Positions 34,414 to 48,526 of a stretch of 64,000 nt of DNA are shown one piece after another (position 1 is the first letter of the stretch; every line of letters begins with the position of its first letter). Both the position numbers and the translations under genes were made by a program. Location: NCBI GenBank assembly GCA_032173965.1, contig CM063290.1, positions 11,371,501 through 11,435,500 on the forward strand, in the 5' to 3' direction. This DNA is from Sitta carolinensis (Eukaryota; Chordata; Aves; Passeriformes; Sittidae). The notes beneath the pieces were generated by a model. The model ran no database searches and had not been told where the DNA came from. It saw only the letters and a list, made by a program, of their open reading frames with translations.

Positions 34414-36839
34414 TCCGTCAGTGCTCCCACCTCCTCTGTGCCACCGGGGCGGGAATGTCATCCTGCTCCCACCCAGCCATAGCCTTGCACCAGCGAAGAG
34501 AGGATGCCTTTAAATCAGGGACCTCAGCAAGAGGCAGTTCTGGCTCTTCCCACCGTGAGACCTGGGCTCTCTGAGGGATACAGGATGAAGAAACACCCAG
34601 CCAGGCTCTCTAATTGTTTCTGGCCACTGACTGACTGTAACAGCCCGTGGATTCTCAGGCTATTCCCTGCTAATTGAAATGACTGTGGAAGAACAGACTC
34701 TGCTGCTACTCAGACATCTCTTTTGAGCCAAAGGAAATCTATCCTTTATAGTTTCCTCCAGCAAGTGAGATGACATCAGCTCTGTGGGTGGACAAATGTA
34801 TTGAAAACCTGTCAAAATTCATAGTATTTTCAGAGATGCAGATATGCTCGAGCTAGAAATGCTGTTATAACCAGCTAATGTCAGCTCCTTTCTATCACAA
34901 AGGTTTGAGAGTCTCACACAGGCATTTTGACAATTTCCAAATCTAGAAAAATTGGATCTAAAGTCAGAGCTGAACTGCTCAGCAAGAAGGTCATTAATAC
35001 TAAGACAGATGAGACAGAATAGATTCTCCATAGCTTTTATTTTCTTTTTCTTACAACTAGATGACTTTCCTTCTGATAAACTGATACTAATGAGAATAAT
35101 TTTACTGATCTAAAATGTGCTAACTGGTATCTTGTCGTCTGTGCCACACAGAAAATGTTAATGCTTTGTTCTACCTCTGGCATCCACAAATCTTTGAAAC
35201 ATGGGATGTCTGAGAAGTGGGTTTGTGGGCTGCATTTCAAAATGTGTGACAAATCTTACTGGGAACCTACCAACATATTAATGAAAGTCTGGATTCTTGT
35301 GTGCATTTGTTTGGCTGTAGATTAAGTATTGGCTAGGAAACAACATGTCCTGGGGACGTGCCTGGATGGGTTTCATAGCACCCAGTCTGCAGTATGAAGG
35401 ACAATTTGGAGAAGGCCAAAAATTGTTTTCTTTCCCTTTTTGATCTTCACATTCTCTGTACCTTTCCCCTGTGAGTAAAGAACATGGCTGTGTGCTTCCT
35501 TTATTAAACAACTCCAACTTTCTTTTCTTCATATAAAGAATTTTTGTAGCCCTCCTGCCCTCTGTTGTTTCCCAGAACATGTTTTCCTTTGGTTCTGATG
35601 GACCAGTTTGCACCATTGAAACTCAATGCTCTGAAACCTCACATGAATTTTATAGTCATGCAATAAGATTTTGAAAGTTAATAACACATTGTTATGGAGA
35701 AGAAAAGCACTTGAAGAAAAGCATGGGAAATTGCGCACAGATCAGAAGTTCTGAAAGATTTTGCAAGTTCATAAAGCCTTATAAATACAAAATGAGTTTC
35801 TCAAAGGGGCAGTCTGAGTAACTCCCAAAGCCAGGAAAATCATTGTGTAAATAGTCTGAGCACGGTGCAATGCTTTCTGCACACCTCCTGGCAATGCAAA
35901 TGCTCAGAGCCCTTTCCTCACAGGTCCTGGCTTCATAAGCAGCCACCAGCCCAGCTTGTATCTTTGCTGGATTTCCCAGCCTATTTTTGAAGAGCTGCCT
36001 GACTTCTATTCCATGCACAGCTTTGCAGTTCCCTAAGTGTCAAACCTAGGATGGGATTTCCACCCCCACTCCTCCCCCCAGCCTTTTCTGCATCACTGCC
36101 AACTCCACAGAGTGTCTGATCTCTCCCCAAGCCAACCTTTCTCACTTTACAACTTTTCCCCTTGCAGTTTGATCTGGGTTCCCAGTGCAATCTCAGTCTG
36201 TTATTTCCTAGAAGACAAACAGCCCAGCAAGGGGAAGTATTTTAGGGCATATTCCTCCTCCTTTTCTTTCTTTGCTTCAATCTGGTATCAAAACCCTTTT
36301 TAAAAGCATCTCTCCTGCTCTTGGCAAATATTCAGAATAATTTGACTTTCCCCCTCTGCTCTGGAAAGATTTTTCTTTTCTCTCTGTCACTCAGGCATAG
36401 GCAAAAATCTAATATTATTCAGGCTGAACAGCTCTTGCCTGCTATGATGGTTCTGCAAAGGACTTGGAGATAATACTCCAGGGCTGAGGGCTTGGTGACA
36501 GTGGTGAGTTCAGCCAGAATTTTGTGCTGTGTGCCATTGGGCCCACATGCAGAGCTGTGACTTCCTGGCAGAATGTACTTCGGCTATGACAGAAGTACTG
36601 CAAGAGACAAGAGAAACATGACTTATTGAGGATACAGGTAGTAAAAAGTCCCCATGACCTAATGGTAATATGATGCAAAATATCCAGGCCCAGACCCGGA
36701 GAGGAGGGTCTTTGGATCCTCCTGGTGAACAGCCTGTGAATGCTAATGCTGCTAATGAGTTGAGGGAGATGCTCTTATAAATAGAAGAGCTGACTGGATC
36801 TTTTTTGTAGCAGATAATCATACAATGAGTTTAGTAATT
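34414..36839. other. no gene recognised
   Basis: Unique sequence next to the LTR. It contains no recognisable retroviral internal region and no known exon. Confidence 0.55.
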
Positions 36840-37025
36840 TCCTGTTTAAGAGCATGGCGATATTTGTAAAGCTATTTTTAATTGATCATTACTGTTAATT
36901 ACCTGTTTTTTTAGAAAAGACACAGCATTATGAAAGAACTGAACTACATTGGAAATTATCATCAATCGAAACGCCCCCTTCAAGCTGACTGCCGGGGAAG
37001 ATTGTCGAGGTAGCTGACACACATA
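36840..37025. promoter_or_regulatory. candidate conserved non-coding element
   Basis: TTTTTAATTGATCATTACTG, GTTAATTACCTG and then ATCATCAATCGAAACGCCCC and GATTGTCGAGGTAGCTGACA. The AT-rich half carries homeodomain cores; the other half retains four CpGs. No repeat or ORF explains it. Confidence 0.4.
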
Positions 37026-37329
37026 CTTTCAACCAACAGTGATTTTTCAGGTTGACATGAATTTTGAGCACTCACATTTTTATTGTCATCATATTTTTCT
37101 TTTTACTGTAAACAGTTTCCTTTCCCTCTGTCCATGGGACAGGGGAGTGCAGAACTTGTCCTCAGATGGGGAGGAGAGATTCTGCAAAGCCCAGACGTTA
37201 TCCGAATTGCTGTTCTCACCTCAAGAGTGACCACAAGACATGAAATACATTCCTGTGTCAGAAAGTCTCCGGATCTCTCACGGGCAGGGAGCTGCAGCAG
37301 ACTAACAGCTGATGCTTCACTGCTCCTGT

Positions 37330-37505
37330 CCAAATGTTGTTGCCCACAAGCTTGACAGTGAATTAGCTGCTAATAATGGATCGCCAGACTCTTCTGGAGT
37401 GAAACATTTACAAGAACCGACATGTTGCCAAGTTTAAAGTCTGGGAACACAAGGCAATTTCAAACCTGTCATTTCCTCACAGAAAGGGGATTATTGTTTT
37501 GTTAT
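37330..37505. promoter_or_regulatory. candidate conserved non-coding element
   Basis: Unique sequence with GACAGTGAATTAGCTGCTAA, TAATGGATCGCCAGAC, AAGAACCGACATGTTGCC and GGGGATTATTGTTTTGTTAT (SOX-like ATTGTTTTG). Lies about 300 bp from the preceding candidate and may belong to the same element cluster. Confidence 0.3.
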
Positions 37506-40500
37506 CAGCAAAGATACTATGTTCTGTAGCTTTCCTGCCCTTGGATTATTTAGGTCACATGGGATGGCCATGGGCTATATTGAAAAATCCATCTTTTGGG
37601 TCTGTTTGTGTACTGGATGTATGTCTATATAAACTTCCAGTGTGGAATTCACTGGCTATGTGCACACTGGGTGCACAGACTACGTACATGCAAGTCTCCA
37701 TGCTTACAAACTTGCAGCCCCTGTATCAGAGATTTATTGCCAGCTGCCCCTGTTCCTGGCACTCAAGGTGCCTCCTGTGATAAGTACAAGAAATCAGTGC
37801 AGCACCCGAGGCACTGACTGAAGGGAAAGATGGCAAGAACCCCTGATTTGTCCTTCATGCCACAAGCCTTTGGCTTATTTAGCTGAACTTCACTGCTTTA
37901 TCCAGTGAGAGGTGCTCTGAGAGCCATCTCTTGATCACAGCTTTTCTACAGCTGTGCTTATTTCTGCTCATCAACACATAAAGGACCTGGCAGATGATAA
38001 AGTTGTCGGTTTATGTGGAGTGAGGATTGTGCTGTTGCATCAAGAAGGCAGCAGCTGATCCCATTTTCATTTTGGGCAAGACATCTCGTACTCCCTGCTG
38101 GGTTTTGCAAGAATTTCTGAGGATGCTGTTGCTCAGGGTGTACAGAGCTTCAAGTAATGCATTCACATGCCTGTACTGCAGAAAAGTGGGAGATGGATTG
38201 GACCTAGTTTTTAAAACATTTGAAATCCTAAATCAGAAAATGTATCTCAGGCATGCTTCTGCTGCTGACTGTCCCTTTTACTAGTTAAAGGACAAGAACG
38301 GTGGCAACAAATTCATAGTAAACTACTGGTTTGTAGAAAAAGCACTCTACAATGTTAAGCCTTGTTTCATTTTTGTTATGATATTGAAGCATACAGTGTT
38401 AATAAGACACACTAATATTTAGCTTATATCTGGTAATTAACAACATAAATATTCTCAGGGTGCTCTCAAGTATTTTCTTTTGCACATTTATTTCCTCTGT
38501 TTCACAGTCTTTATTTAAACTGGTTTGAAAAAATCACATTTTTCAGAATGTGTATGTTTCTTGAGGAATAGTTTTAACTTGAATATCAGTTGATTTCTTG
38601 CAGCTCCTCAAAAGCTGAGAATTTATGCAGAATATTCAAGGCTAATTTCCTGTAGTTTTCCAACTGAGGCTGTCATCATGATCTACAGAAAACAGCAACC
38701 AGCATTACATGAGATATAGCAATGATTCCATCTTCTTGTGTAGTGAAATAAATATGTATGTGTGATGTATCTACACATCTATAGTATATGCCCTGTACAT
38801 GTCTTTGGTACTTCACTTAAATATGTCAGTTAAAATAATGTGTTTGAATATTTAGACTATAAGCAAAACACTGGGAGGTTTTGAACTTTGAAAAAATTCT
38901 GGTAGTTAATATGCATATGCATCTACCTTTGCAGGGCAGTACCTGCCTTACAAAATGGTGTTGTACTGCAAAATTGCCTTTGATTTACAGCAGCATCAAT
39001 GTGCTGATTGACTCAAAGGAATTGAGACAGCAGGTCTGGCTCTGGCATAAGATTTAGTGTATTTCTTTTAACTGTCTCTTTCTATGTATAAGGCAGCTGT
39101 ACCAGTAAGGAGGCACTGGCATGTTTTAAAAGGGCATTTCCCTCACAAAAGCAAGTATGTCATAGGAATCTAAATTCCATGCTGCATGAAAATCAGAGGG
39201 TAAAAAGAGGCTGTTTGGAGGGCTCATTGTCTGAGAATTCCTTTTTGGAAGCTTTTCATCAGTAAATCTGTAGACACCATTGCTTCTTACTCTAAGCCAA
39301 ACAGAAGCATTTTTTCCTGTCAATGCCTAGGATTAAAAATGACTAAACAAGCATTTGTGGCAGGTTAATTGCTCCTTGGGTACTTGCAACCCCTTCCCAG
39401 AGTGGGTGTGAATATTAACTGCAGCAAGCAGCAGCTCTCCACACGGGAGGCCACATTAGCCAGGCGTGGATGGTCCCCAGTAGGCTCCTTCCCAGGGGCG
39501 TGTGCAGCACAAGGTCAGCTCGACCTTCCTCCCCTGCTTCCTTATTATTTCAGCTATTCCTTGGCTGAATCAAGGAGTTTGGCATTACAGAGCTCCCAAA
39601 GCAGAGCAGCAATGCTGAGATGGAGGGAGGGGAGGACAAGGGGCTTGGAGTAAAACTATTATTCTTTAAAGAGTTCATAGTGTGAATCCTACCAATAAAA
39701 CTATGGCACAAAAATGTTTACTCAGTGTTTCAAACCCACCTGTCTATCACACAGCCACACAAACACAGCTTCTCTTTTCTCCAAAGGCCTATATTCATAT
39801 GAAAGCAAATAAATGGTTCACTAACATTTGGATTCACCTCAGATTAGTTGGAGTAGCATGTACTTACACTTGGAGATTGTCAGGACAATACCCAATCAAA
39901 GTAAGAATTGTGTTTTTATGACTTCATATAAATATGTGTCCTAGGGCTTTGTTTTCTCTTGATATTTCATTCTGCTCAGATCTCCAGCTTTCTGAGTGTG
40001 TGCATCCCTGGAAATGTGGGAAAGAACTGTAAGAGAAGTGACAGCAGAACCAAAGAGTGGCCAGGCCTGGGCTTTCCACTCTGGTCTTGAGATTACTCAG
40101 AGGGGGCTGCCTTGTCCGCTCTCCAGAGGCTGTCAGCATAAGTGGCACTTTTAGACACTAAGTCAGGTTACTTGATCAGGGATGTAACATTAGAAATTGA
40201 ATGTGCAGTAATCTTTCATATTCATCCAACCTCTCACTGCCTTTGTGCCTAATGCAACTGTTAATGCGTTCATTCTTGCAATGCTGTCTTGGAGCAGGGT
40301 GGTTCTGTGACCCTTCTATTGCAGGGAGGGGGCTGAACTGCACAGCCACCTGGCAAAGGTCAGGCAGGGAAACTGAGGACAGGAAAGGTAGCAGGACAGC
40401 TTTTTTAAAACTCTAGAGAAGTTCCTGCCCTTGAAGCTGATCCTGGGGGAGATGAGGATTGAGCAGGCAGGCACACGGGCATGAAGTGACTCACTTTTAC

Positions 40501-43500
40501 CTTTTACACTTCCTCAGATGTCTGTCAGCCACAGGTGACAGTGGTACCAGCTGCCTTCTTGGGGAGCATGTTGGTGACACTTGGTTATGAATTTGGGCAC
40601 CCAGGATAAGGACAAAGCCTGCTTTGGGAAGGGGCAAGGGAGACGACCCCAAAATGCATCTAATCAGCTGTGACTTTTTCCGTGATGTATTATCATTGTT
40701 TGTACCCTGTCATATGTTTCTTTCTTACACATAAATTCCTGCATTGCTTTTCTTTTGGTTTTCTTTCCTGTCCCAGAGATTAATGCAGCTCGTTGTTTGG
40801 ATCCAGATGGATGTGGGGCACAGGAGGGAAGTCATGACCTGAGATTAAGTTTTGATCTTACCTCATCCCTAATTTTGATTTTGTGACCAGAATGCAAATC
40901 AAGTATAAATGTATGGACTTCGAGTCTGTCTTAACTTTCTGACATATCTTAATAGTGACATCCTTCTTGACACTGCAACATTAAGAATTCTACATCAATT
41001 ATTTTGTATCTGGATGTAACTTTGGCTTTTGGCTGGAATTAGCTCTGCGGACCAGACCTTATCTGCTTTTGTGGGTGAAGGGAGATGCAGATGTCTCAAA
41101 AAGCAGGCACAGAGCCAAGTTCTTTTGCAGTGACTGGTCAATACTTGATGTAGCTAACTGACTGCAGTAACCCAGCAGCAGTCCCCAAGTTTTTGTCATA
41201 GCTGGCCCAGCTGGAGGGTATGAGGGCTACAGCCCTCAGGTATGAGGTAGGGGTGTGAGGGTACAGGTATGAGGGCCCAGGGTTGTCTCCAGGGCCATCC
41301 TGCTGCCTTGCAGTTAATTTCAGGGTGTGCTCCTCTGCAAGGCTGGCAGAGCAGGTATGAGTGTGATAGCACCTACTGAAAGACATCAGTTGTATTCCTT
41401 TGCAGTCTTTTCTTTTTCCTTTTCCTCCTGTGCTATTTTTACTCTGGTTTGAGCCAGTGTTTAATTTGCCTCTTTTCACTTCTTGCCTCTAATAACAACT
41501 CTCTCTCTCATCTCACTGCTTTGCTTGATCATTTTTCCTCCCTCTTTGTTAGATGTCTGGTTTCTCATATTCTCCTTTCTTCTCTCCCCGTCTTGCACAC
41601 TCCTCCTCACACACATTCTCGTGTATTGTTTATCTGCACAGCTCCCCAGGGCATGTTCAGTAGGTGTCTTAAGAGGCAGGGGAGAGGGTCACAACCCTGC
41701 CAGCTGCTTGGACACATGCACACAGAGAGCCATTTCCACGAGGGAGGGAGGCTAATGTGTGCCAAGAAAAAACAGCTTTGGTAGCCCAGCAGTGCCGAGC
41801 AGGCAGTGCAGGGAGTCTGCTTGATGCAAAACGTGCCCCTTTAACCATTACCTTGTTCCCTGTTTGCTCTGTTGTTCTGTTTCCATTTCAGCAGTGTTTG
41901 GATGGCATTTTCTGAGAGGATTCTCTTGTGCAAAGCACTGTGAGAGCAATGAGCAAACTGCATCCCTGTCAGTTAAGAGCTAAGGATGTGAACTGGCAGC
42001 CTGGAAGAGGAGGCTCTTTGCAAACCCACACACCAGTTCCATGGCCACATGAGAGTCTGGGTCCAGGTCACTGGGCTCACTGGATCCCTGCTTTCCTTTT
42101 GATCAGACTGTCACTGTGGGGCCACACCTCATTCTTGGGCATCAGCCAACCTCAGCCCCTGAACCTGCTCCTTTGTTGGGGTGTTTCAGACCTATGGAAA
42201 AGTGTAAAGCATTAGGAGCCCCTGCATTACAGTTGGAATTCATGTGGTATAGTTTCCTCTGGACTGGTTTGCCACAGTCGTCTGACTGTAGTCTCTAAGA
42301 GAAAAATTCTGAATTTTCATTGTTGTCCGTCCCAGTGTCCCATTTCTGACATCTCTGCTGTGTGTCCCCTGCTTGAAGAACTTTTGTGGTCTCTCATACC
42401 AGACAATTATTTTCGGGCTTATCTGCCTGTCCTCTACCACTCAAACATATTGGTTATAGCATGTCACTGGCTTCAAAAAAATGGTACAGGATTGCAGCAG
42501 GATTGCCAAAATTTTGTTTTCCTCATGAAAAGGGCAGCCAAGCTTGCCACAGGACTGGTTTTCTGTCTTTCTGCCTTTTATCCCTCAGGTAACAAGAAGG
42601 CTCCCCACTTGTAGCTAAATGTTCAGGGGACGTTCAGCTCCCTGGGTTTGTCTTCACCTGTGGCACCTCCCAGTCCTGGTTTAGGTCCCAGCAGGTTCCT
42701 TCAGACAAGTATGGTGCTGTGGGGCCATCCCCAGCCAGTTCCCTGACCAAGGGCTCCCCCTGTTCTCTGGGGCTCTTCTCAACACACTGCAAGGCTCCAA
42801 GGCAACAGAACTCGGTACAGGGAAGTAAGAGTATGAACAAGGATATTGCTGGGTGACTCCACATACAGCTGGGATTTATCTCCCGTCTAGCCAGTGCATG
42901 CACGTACACATGTATTTTGGGTTTTCAAAGAGTGGGAGTAGTCTGGTCAAGTTTTTCTTTTGCATTTTCAGTTTCCTTCTCTCCACCCCCACCAAATATC
43001 TCTCTCAAGCAGAAGAAGACCAGATCATGTGCCTAAGATCTGCCAGATGAGTGACCACCTGCTGATCAAAACCACCCTAAAGATAATCCCAGGCCTGTTT
43101 GGTTATTCTTGTATTGTTCAAAGGAGCTGAGAGCCTGTCTCAGAAGCAGTGATTTCAGTGCTCCTTCGACCCAAAATGCTGCCAGACCCACCCTGAAGGA
43201 GCTTTCTAATGGTGTTGGGGCAGCCCTCAGTGCCTTTGTGTCCTTGTCAGCATAGGATGGTGCAGGACAAGTGTCACAGCCTCACAGCCTCCCACCCTGT
43301 GGGAACTCAACCTCGTGCTGGAGCCACGGTGTTCCTATCACCTGTGGATGGAGGTGGCTGCTGCCATCACTGATGAGAAGACTGAGGTCTGACAGCCATG
43401 AGCTGGAGCAGACACAGTAATTGTCCAGATGGTTAAGTAAGACTTTTTTCCCATTTCTGTGGGAGTTCTGAAGAATTTGTAAACTGTTTTCTTTCTTGCT

Positions 43501-46500
43501 GCTTTGGAACAGAAATTAAAATCTCAAATGGTTGATGGCAGAGCTGCAAAGGAAACAAGAAGTCTGGATAACCTCAATATTTCATCTTTGATTTTGACTT
43601 CCTAATGTTTTATTTACTTCTTCAGAAGCCAAGAAATCAGTTAACATGCAGAATAAAAGTGTTTATTAAGAACAGAAAGGAAGAAAAGTTTTACCATGCT
43701 CTTTTTCTCACAAAAGGTCTAAACTTACAGCAAAGAAACAATAAAAAAAAAAAAAAAAAAGAAACTGATGGGTGAGAGGAATATATGATGACTGAAGGGG
43801 GTATAGGGAATGTGCTCTTTGTGTATCTGCTACACTATGAGCCAAAGCTAAAAGTCAAACTGATGAACATCTGATTAGTTAATAATCTCTCAATTAAACT
43901 ACATTCAAAAAAGTCAAATTACAGCAGGAAGAATCTGGGCTTGCCTCCGTCTCTACCCCAAAATATCATTGTTCATTCTCACAGCCTGGCCAGAGGCCAG
44001 CTGCTTCCAGGTTTTTCGTCACGGGGTGTATTTAAAAACCATTCTGGGTTCCTGTTTTCCTGTCAGTCCAAGCGAAATCACTGTAAACAACCATTTTCAA
44101 GTGTGCCCGTGTCCAAAAAGAGTCTGTTTCTGGGTTCTCTGGGGTTGGTTGGAGCAGGGGGCAGAAAGGATGAGGAGCTCCAGAGCAGAGCACTCCAGGC
44201 TCTCCAAATCTTCTCCTGCAAACGTCTGCTCAGGCCTGAGAAGGGATTTCTACAGCCAGGATCAGACTCTTCAACAAACCATGGGGAGTTTGTTTGAGCT
44301 CTGCACACAACACCAGTGGAAATACGATCAGTGCAATCCTGCCACTGATGGTGGCAGTCCATCACAGCCTGCTCTGGGCTGGATGAAACCCCAAGGAAAA
44401 GACAAAGCTATTGAACAGAACTGTCAAACACCCCCAAATAAAATAGGTGAGGGAGGCAAAACTCCAAGGAAACCCTCCAGCTGAGAGTGTGTTTGGCTAT
44501 TGTTTTTCCTGTGGATCTAGACATGGCTTTTGTGAGCTCCCCAGCCAGCCTGACTGCTTTAAGACAACACAGGACCAGTCCTCTCTTATTTCTTTTAAAC
44601 TACCTCTGCAAGAAAATTAATAAAAAACAAACAAAGCCATTTATTTCCCCCTTTTTTCAATTGCACAGGAAATAGTTGCTTGGGTTTTTGGTTTTCTATA
44701 TTTTTTAGAGACATGGACATTTTCCTTTGAAAATAAGTGAAGAAAGCAAGCAAGCAGTAGAAAGCCAGCTCTTATTAAATCCTAAGCCTCTCAGCTGTTG
44801 CGTTCATTTCCTTTGCCCTGTTTGCCTTCCCTACAGTCGGAAAAAACTTCTCCCCTAGCAGGGCCCTTTTGCCAGGGGTGGGGGGTGGGATGGCAGTGGT
44901 GCTGAGGATTGCTAAACCACGGTGACTGTCGAAGCCCCTGCACTGCTCTACTCCAGCGCTTGCCCCCACTGGCCATCATTTCCGTGGCGCCTCGGGGGAG
45001 CTGGTACTGCCACGTCCACTGGTGTGTTTCATCGGGGGAAAACAGCTACTGAATCCCTATTCTGGTTTTGTGGCAATTCTTCTGAGCCAAGAATGGAGGA
45101 CCGCTCACAGAGCACACGAGGTGCGGTCAGAAGGACCCTGTTTCATTCCCTGCAAGGCTCGCTGTGCCCCTGCAGAATTTGTGTGCTCAGTGCCTGATTT
45201 CCCCTGCAGACAGAGGACCTGCTCCCAGAACAGAAGCATTTCCAGACTTATTTCTGTCCTCTAATGTGAGAGCTACGGGCTGGTTTGCTCATGTCTCAGT
45301 ACTCAAGAGGTGTGTATATCATTTGCAGGATGTCACCATCTCTGCCTGGGACTGTGTTTGCTCACACACATGCACTCGCACAAACTGTAGGTGGCACTTT
45401 GAGAATTAGCAAAGATGCTGCGTCGTCCTGTGCTGGGGCATGGCTCTGTGCACCAGCCAGGGGGAAGGAGAAACAGAAAAATGGATCAGTTACTAGGGAG
45501 AAAGGCAGAGTGTTAGCAGAGCCTCCCCGGGAAAAAAAAAAAAAACCCGCTCGTTCTTCGCCTTCACTGGGATGCGGCATTCAGCTGCTTACAGCCTGTG
45601 GGAGAGAAGTGCCAATACCCTGTACTTTTCTTTACAGTATGTTTTATTTATCTGCCTCAGAGGAGGAGGTTTGCTGTAGTTATCACCCCAGGAGTTCAGC
45701 TGGATACAAATGTTAACCAACTGGAGGGGAAACAGCTTGCTCCAAAGGTTTTATCATTGTTTAGTACACAACGAGTGAGTGCCAAGCACAGATTATGCAT
45801 TTACAGAGCTCCTGGCCCTCTCCTGCCAGAATCGTCAGGAGAGAAATTCAAACCACACTGATCAATTTGCTGTCTGTCAGCAGCTGGGAACTGAAGGGCA
45901 ACCCTGGATCGATCCTTTCTTGGAGCACTGTCCTCATTTCAGGGATTACATGATTTCCTCTGTGCTGTATTAACACTGTAGGTGCTGGGTACTAAGTGAG
46001 CTCTTTGTGTGGTTATCACTTTTGCATGGTATCTTAGAGAGTGTGTGTATATTCAGTATACGAATCTTACATAAAGCTTGCTCTGTGGATGTTCAGTGTT
46101 GCTCTATATGAGATGGAGGCTGGCCTTTCTGATTGTGTGCCAGAGGAACAGGGAGTCCTTTCATTCAGCATAAACCTAGATTTTGGAAATTATTCTGCGC
46201 TTTTCATGAAGGTCTGAATGCCTCTGGAATGCACATCCATGGTATAATACTAAAGATGAAAATGGAGAGAAGTTTGCTGCAGTTAATAAGCTGAGAAGCA
46301 AGAAATGCTTCTCAGCCTGCTGAAGTGGCATCACATGATAACTTGCAAAGTTTCTGGTCTTTCTGGCATTGGGAGAGGATATGTGAATGTCATCATTCAT
46401 TTTTAAAAACAACTAAGCGGCTTAGAAGTCTGTAAGAGTGGGGCCATGTGTGAAGAGTTTCAATCCTTTGTGTTTTGGAAATTGTTGCTGTCTGTCCTTG

Positions 46501-46805
46501 GAGATGACCTTAGGGTCCCCTTTTAGTGTTTCTCACTCAGAGCTGCTCTCAGCAGCTGGAATGTGGAGCCCAACAGCACCTGAAAAGCCAGACATGGGGG
46601 GAAGTGCCATTTTATGGGCAGGTGGTGTATTCTCAGTTGTTACAACAAAACTTAGCAGCCAAAAAGGCATAAGTGGACTGGGATCATACCCTCTAAGCTG
46701 CTGGCAGGGGCCCTCAGAGCTATGCCTAGGTAGATAAGCAAGGCCCAGGGAAGAGATCATCTTCAGCTGCTGGTCCTGCCTAAGCAGTGCTTGTTCTCAC
46801 CATTT
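37506..46805. other. no gene recognised
   Basis: Unique sequence. A degenerate GGTATGAGG-type local repetition occurs at about 41215-41280, and a GC-richer, CpG-containing part at about 44800-45580. ORFs up to 171 codons (43969-44484) are in overlapping frames and not recognised. Confidence 0.55.
43743..43760 (+). repeat. poly(A) homopolymer, 18 bp
   Basis: Eighteen A residues preceded by AAACAAT. No source gene recognised. Confidence 0.9.
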
Positions 46806-46870
46806 GGGGACTGGGTTTGAATCCAGTGTCAGTCCCAGCTGCTATTGGCAAATTATTTCCATTCCTCTTT
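46806..46870 (+). mobile_element. possible MIR-type SINE relic (box B / core)
   Basis: GACTGGGTTTGAATCCAGTG resembles the MIR internal promoter box B (GGGTTCGAATCC). The following AGCTGCTATTGGCAAATTAT aligns with the MIR core around GACCTTGGGCAAGTTA. Diverged; the tRNA-like part does not form a functional tRNA. Confidence 0.5.
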
Positions 46871-48483
46871 CCTACTTGAGCACCTTTGTTTACTGATTGC
46901 TTCAAATTTGGATGGAGCTGGGTGAGCAAATGGACTTCTTTCTGCCAAAGGCCATGGCCCTTTTTTATCATCCACCCTGGTGCTGGTGAGTCTGGAGTTC
47001 TCTGCTGAGGGAAATGAACTGAAAGTGTGTATAATGTGAGTTCTACTGCAGTCTTTTCTTTCTTATTATTTCCATTTTTTTTCAGATGGATGCATTGAAG
47101 ATGCCACTGTGTTAATCCTGGTGTTACAGTGGAAGACTGCATCTTGCCTGTATCAGCACAAGTGACTGGATTTGCACGACTATCCAGGACCTTTTATGAG
47201 CATGGCTATAGGTAAATCTGCATTCATAACCCAAGGTATACCTAGAAATATTTGTCTAAAAAGTCTTCATTTCAGAAAGATATCAAGACTGATATACCCC
47301 CAGAATCACAGCATCATCCCATCCTATCAATACTTCTCTGAAGTTTTCTAATGATAAAAAGAGCCATCCAAAATCCAAAGCTTTTTTTTATTTCTTCCCC
47401 CTCTCCCCTGTAAAACTCTCTCAAGTATGACATCAGCCTGAGCCCCGCTCATTTTGATCCTCAGCCTTCAGTGCCAGATGACAACAGAGCCAGTGAGGCA
47501 TGCTTTGTTAGCTTTGATTATGTTCAGTGTGGTGTAGCACAACAGCTGGAATAATTTGGATGATCTCCCAGCTCATGTGGGGGGCAGTGATGTTGAAGGA
47601 GAGGGAGGCAGTGACAGTGAAGGAGAGCTGGCAGCACAGGAACAGGAGTGCTGTAGTACAGGGGCATTTCAGCTGCCAGCGGGTTTCAGAAGCTCTTTGG
47701 GTGTTTGTACCTGGTGGGTCTGGTCCAGCTCCTAGGGGAGTGCAGTGGAAGGAGCATCATCACAGGCTGTGTTTGCCTAAGACTCACTTAACCCTGTATA
47801 ACGTGGGACCACTGGCTTTGGCTGTTTGTGAGACACAATTCACTGCAGTGCAAACGTGCTGGTCCTTTTTACACTGAATACTCACAAGGTCCTTTAAAAA
47901 CAAATTCTGCTCAAGTCTTGTTCATAGAGTTAATGGAGGGTCACAGTGATGGCAGCCTCGAGCAGCCACTCCTTGAAGCTGGCAGAGAAACCACTCCTGA
48001 AAAGCACAGTGAGATCTCCCTGTGCATGCAGGCACCTGCAGGAGCACTCTGCAGGAGCAGCCTACTTAAGGATTTGTACTGCTTTATCTTAATCAAAAAC
48101 ATTTATCTGAGTTTGGAAGAAGTTGAAGCCTGCCCAGGTTTACTCTGCTTTAGATGCAGACTGTGTGTAAAATCAGCCAAGAAACAGTGGATCCTCCTCT
48201 TAGCTTAAACTTGCAGTGCATACAGTCCTTCCAGGACCAAACATGTGTGAGGCTATTTCGAGATTTACAGGGTAGAAAGCAGTAAGTTAAGATGTCATAA
48301 CCGTAGTGGTTGTGAAGTCTTGGAAATCAGAAGTGATACATATTCTCCAGCTGGGTGTTATCCCAGCTTTCAATTCCACCTAACCAGGAATTAGGATTTC
48401 CTGAATGTAACTAGCCTGTTTGCAGCAGTTACACCCATTTTCAGTGTTTGTCATCAGCCCTAAAGCAGATACAATTTCCTTTT

Positions 48484-48526
48484 TTGATCTTTGTAGGTCT
48501 CTTCCAACCCAAATCGTTCTCTGATT
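48484..48526 (+). mobile_element. CR1 LINE tail fragment
   Basis: GATCTTTGTAGGTCTCTTCC followed by AACCCAAATCGTTCTCTGAT matches the last roughly 40 bp of CR1 elements. Nothing upstream is recognisable, so this is a very short 5'-truncated insertion or a remnant. Confidence 0.65.

Noticed and set aside
40340..40400. Possible reverse MIR fragment (GGGAAACTGAGGACAGGAAA)
   Set aside because: One MIR-like word without the box B or tail order. Could be chance.
43969..44484. 171-codon plus-strand ORF
   Set aside because: No recognisable similarity, overlaps another ORF in a different frame, no plausible exon boundaries.
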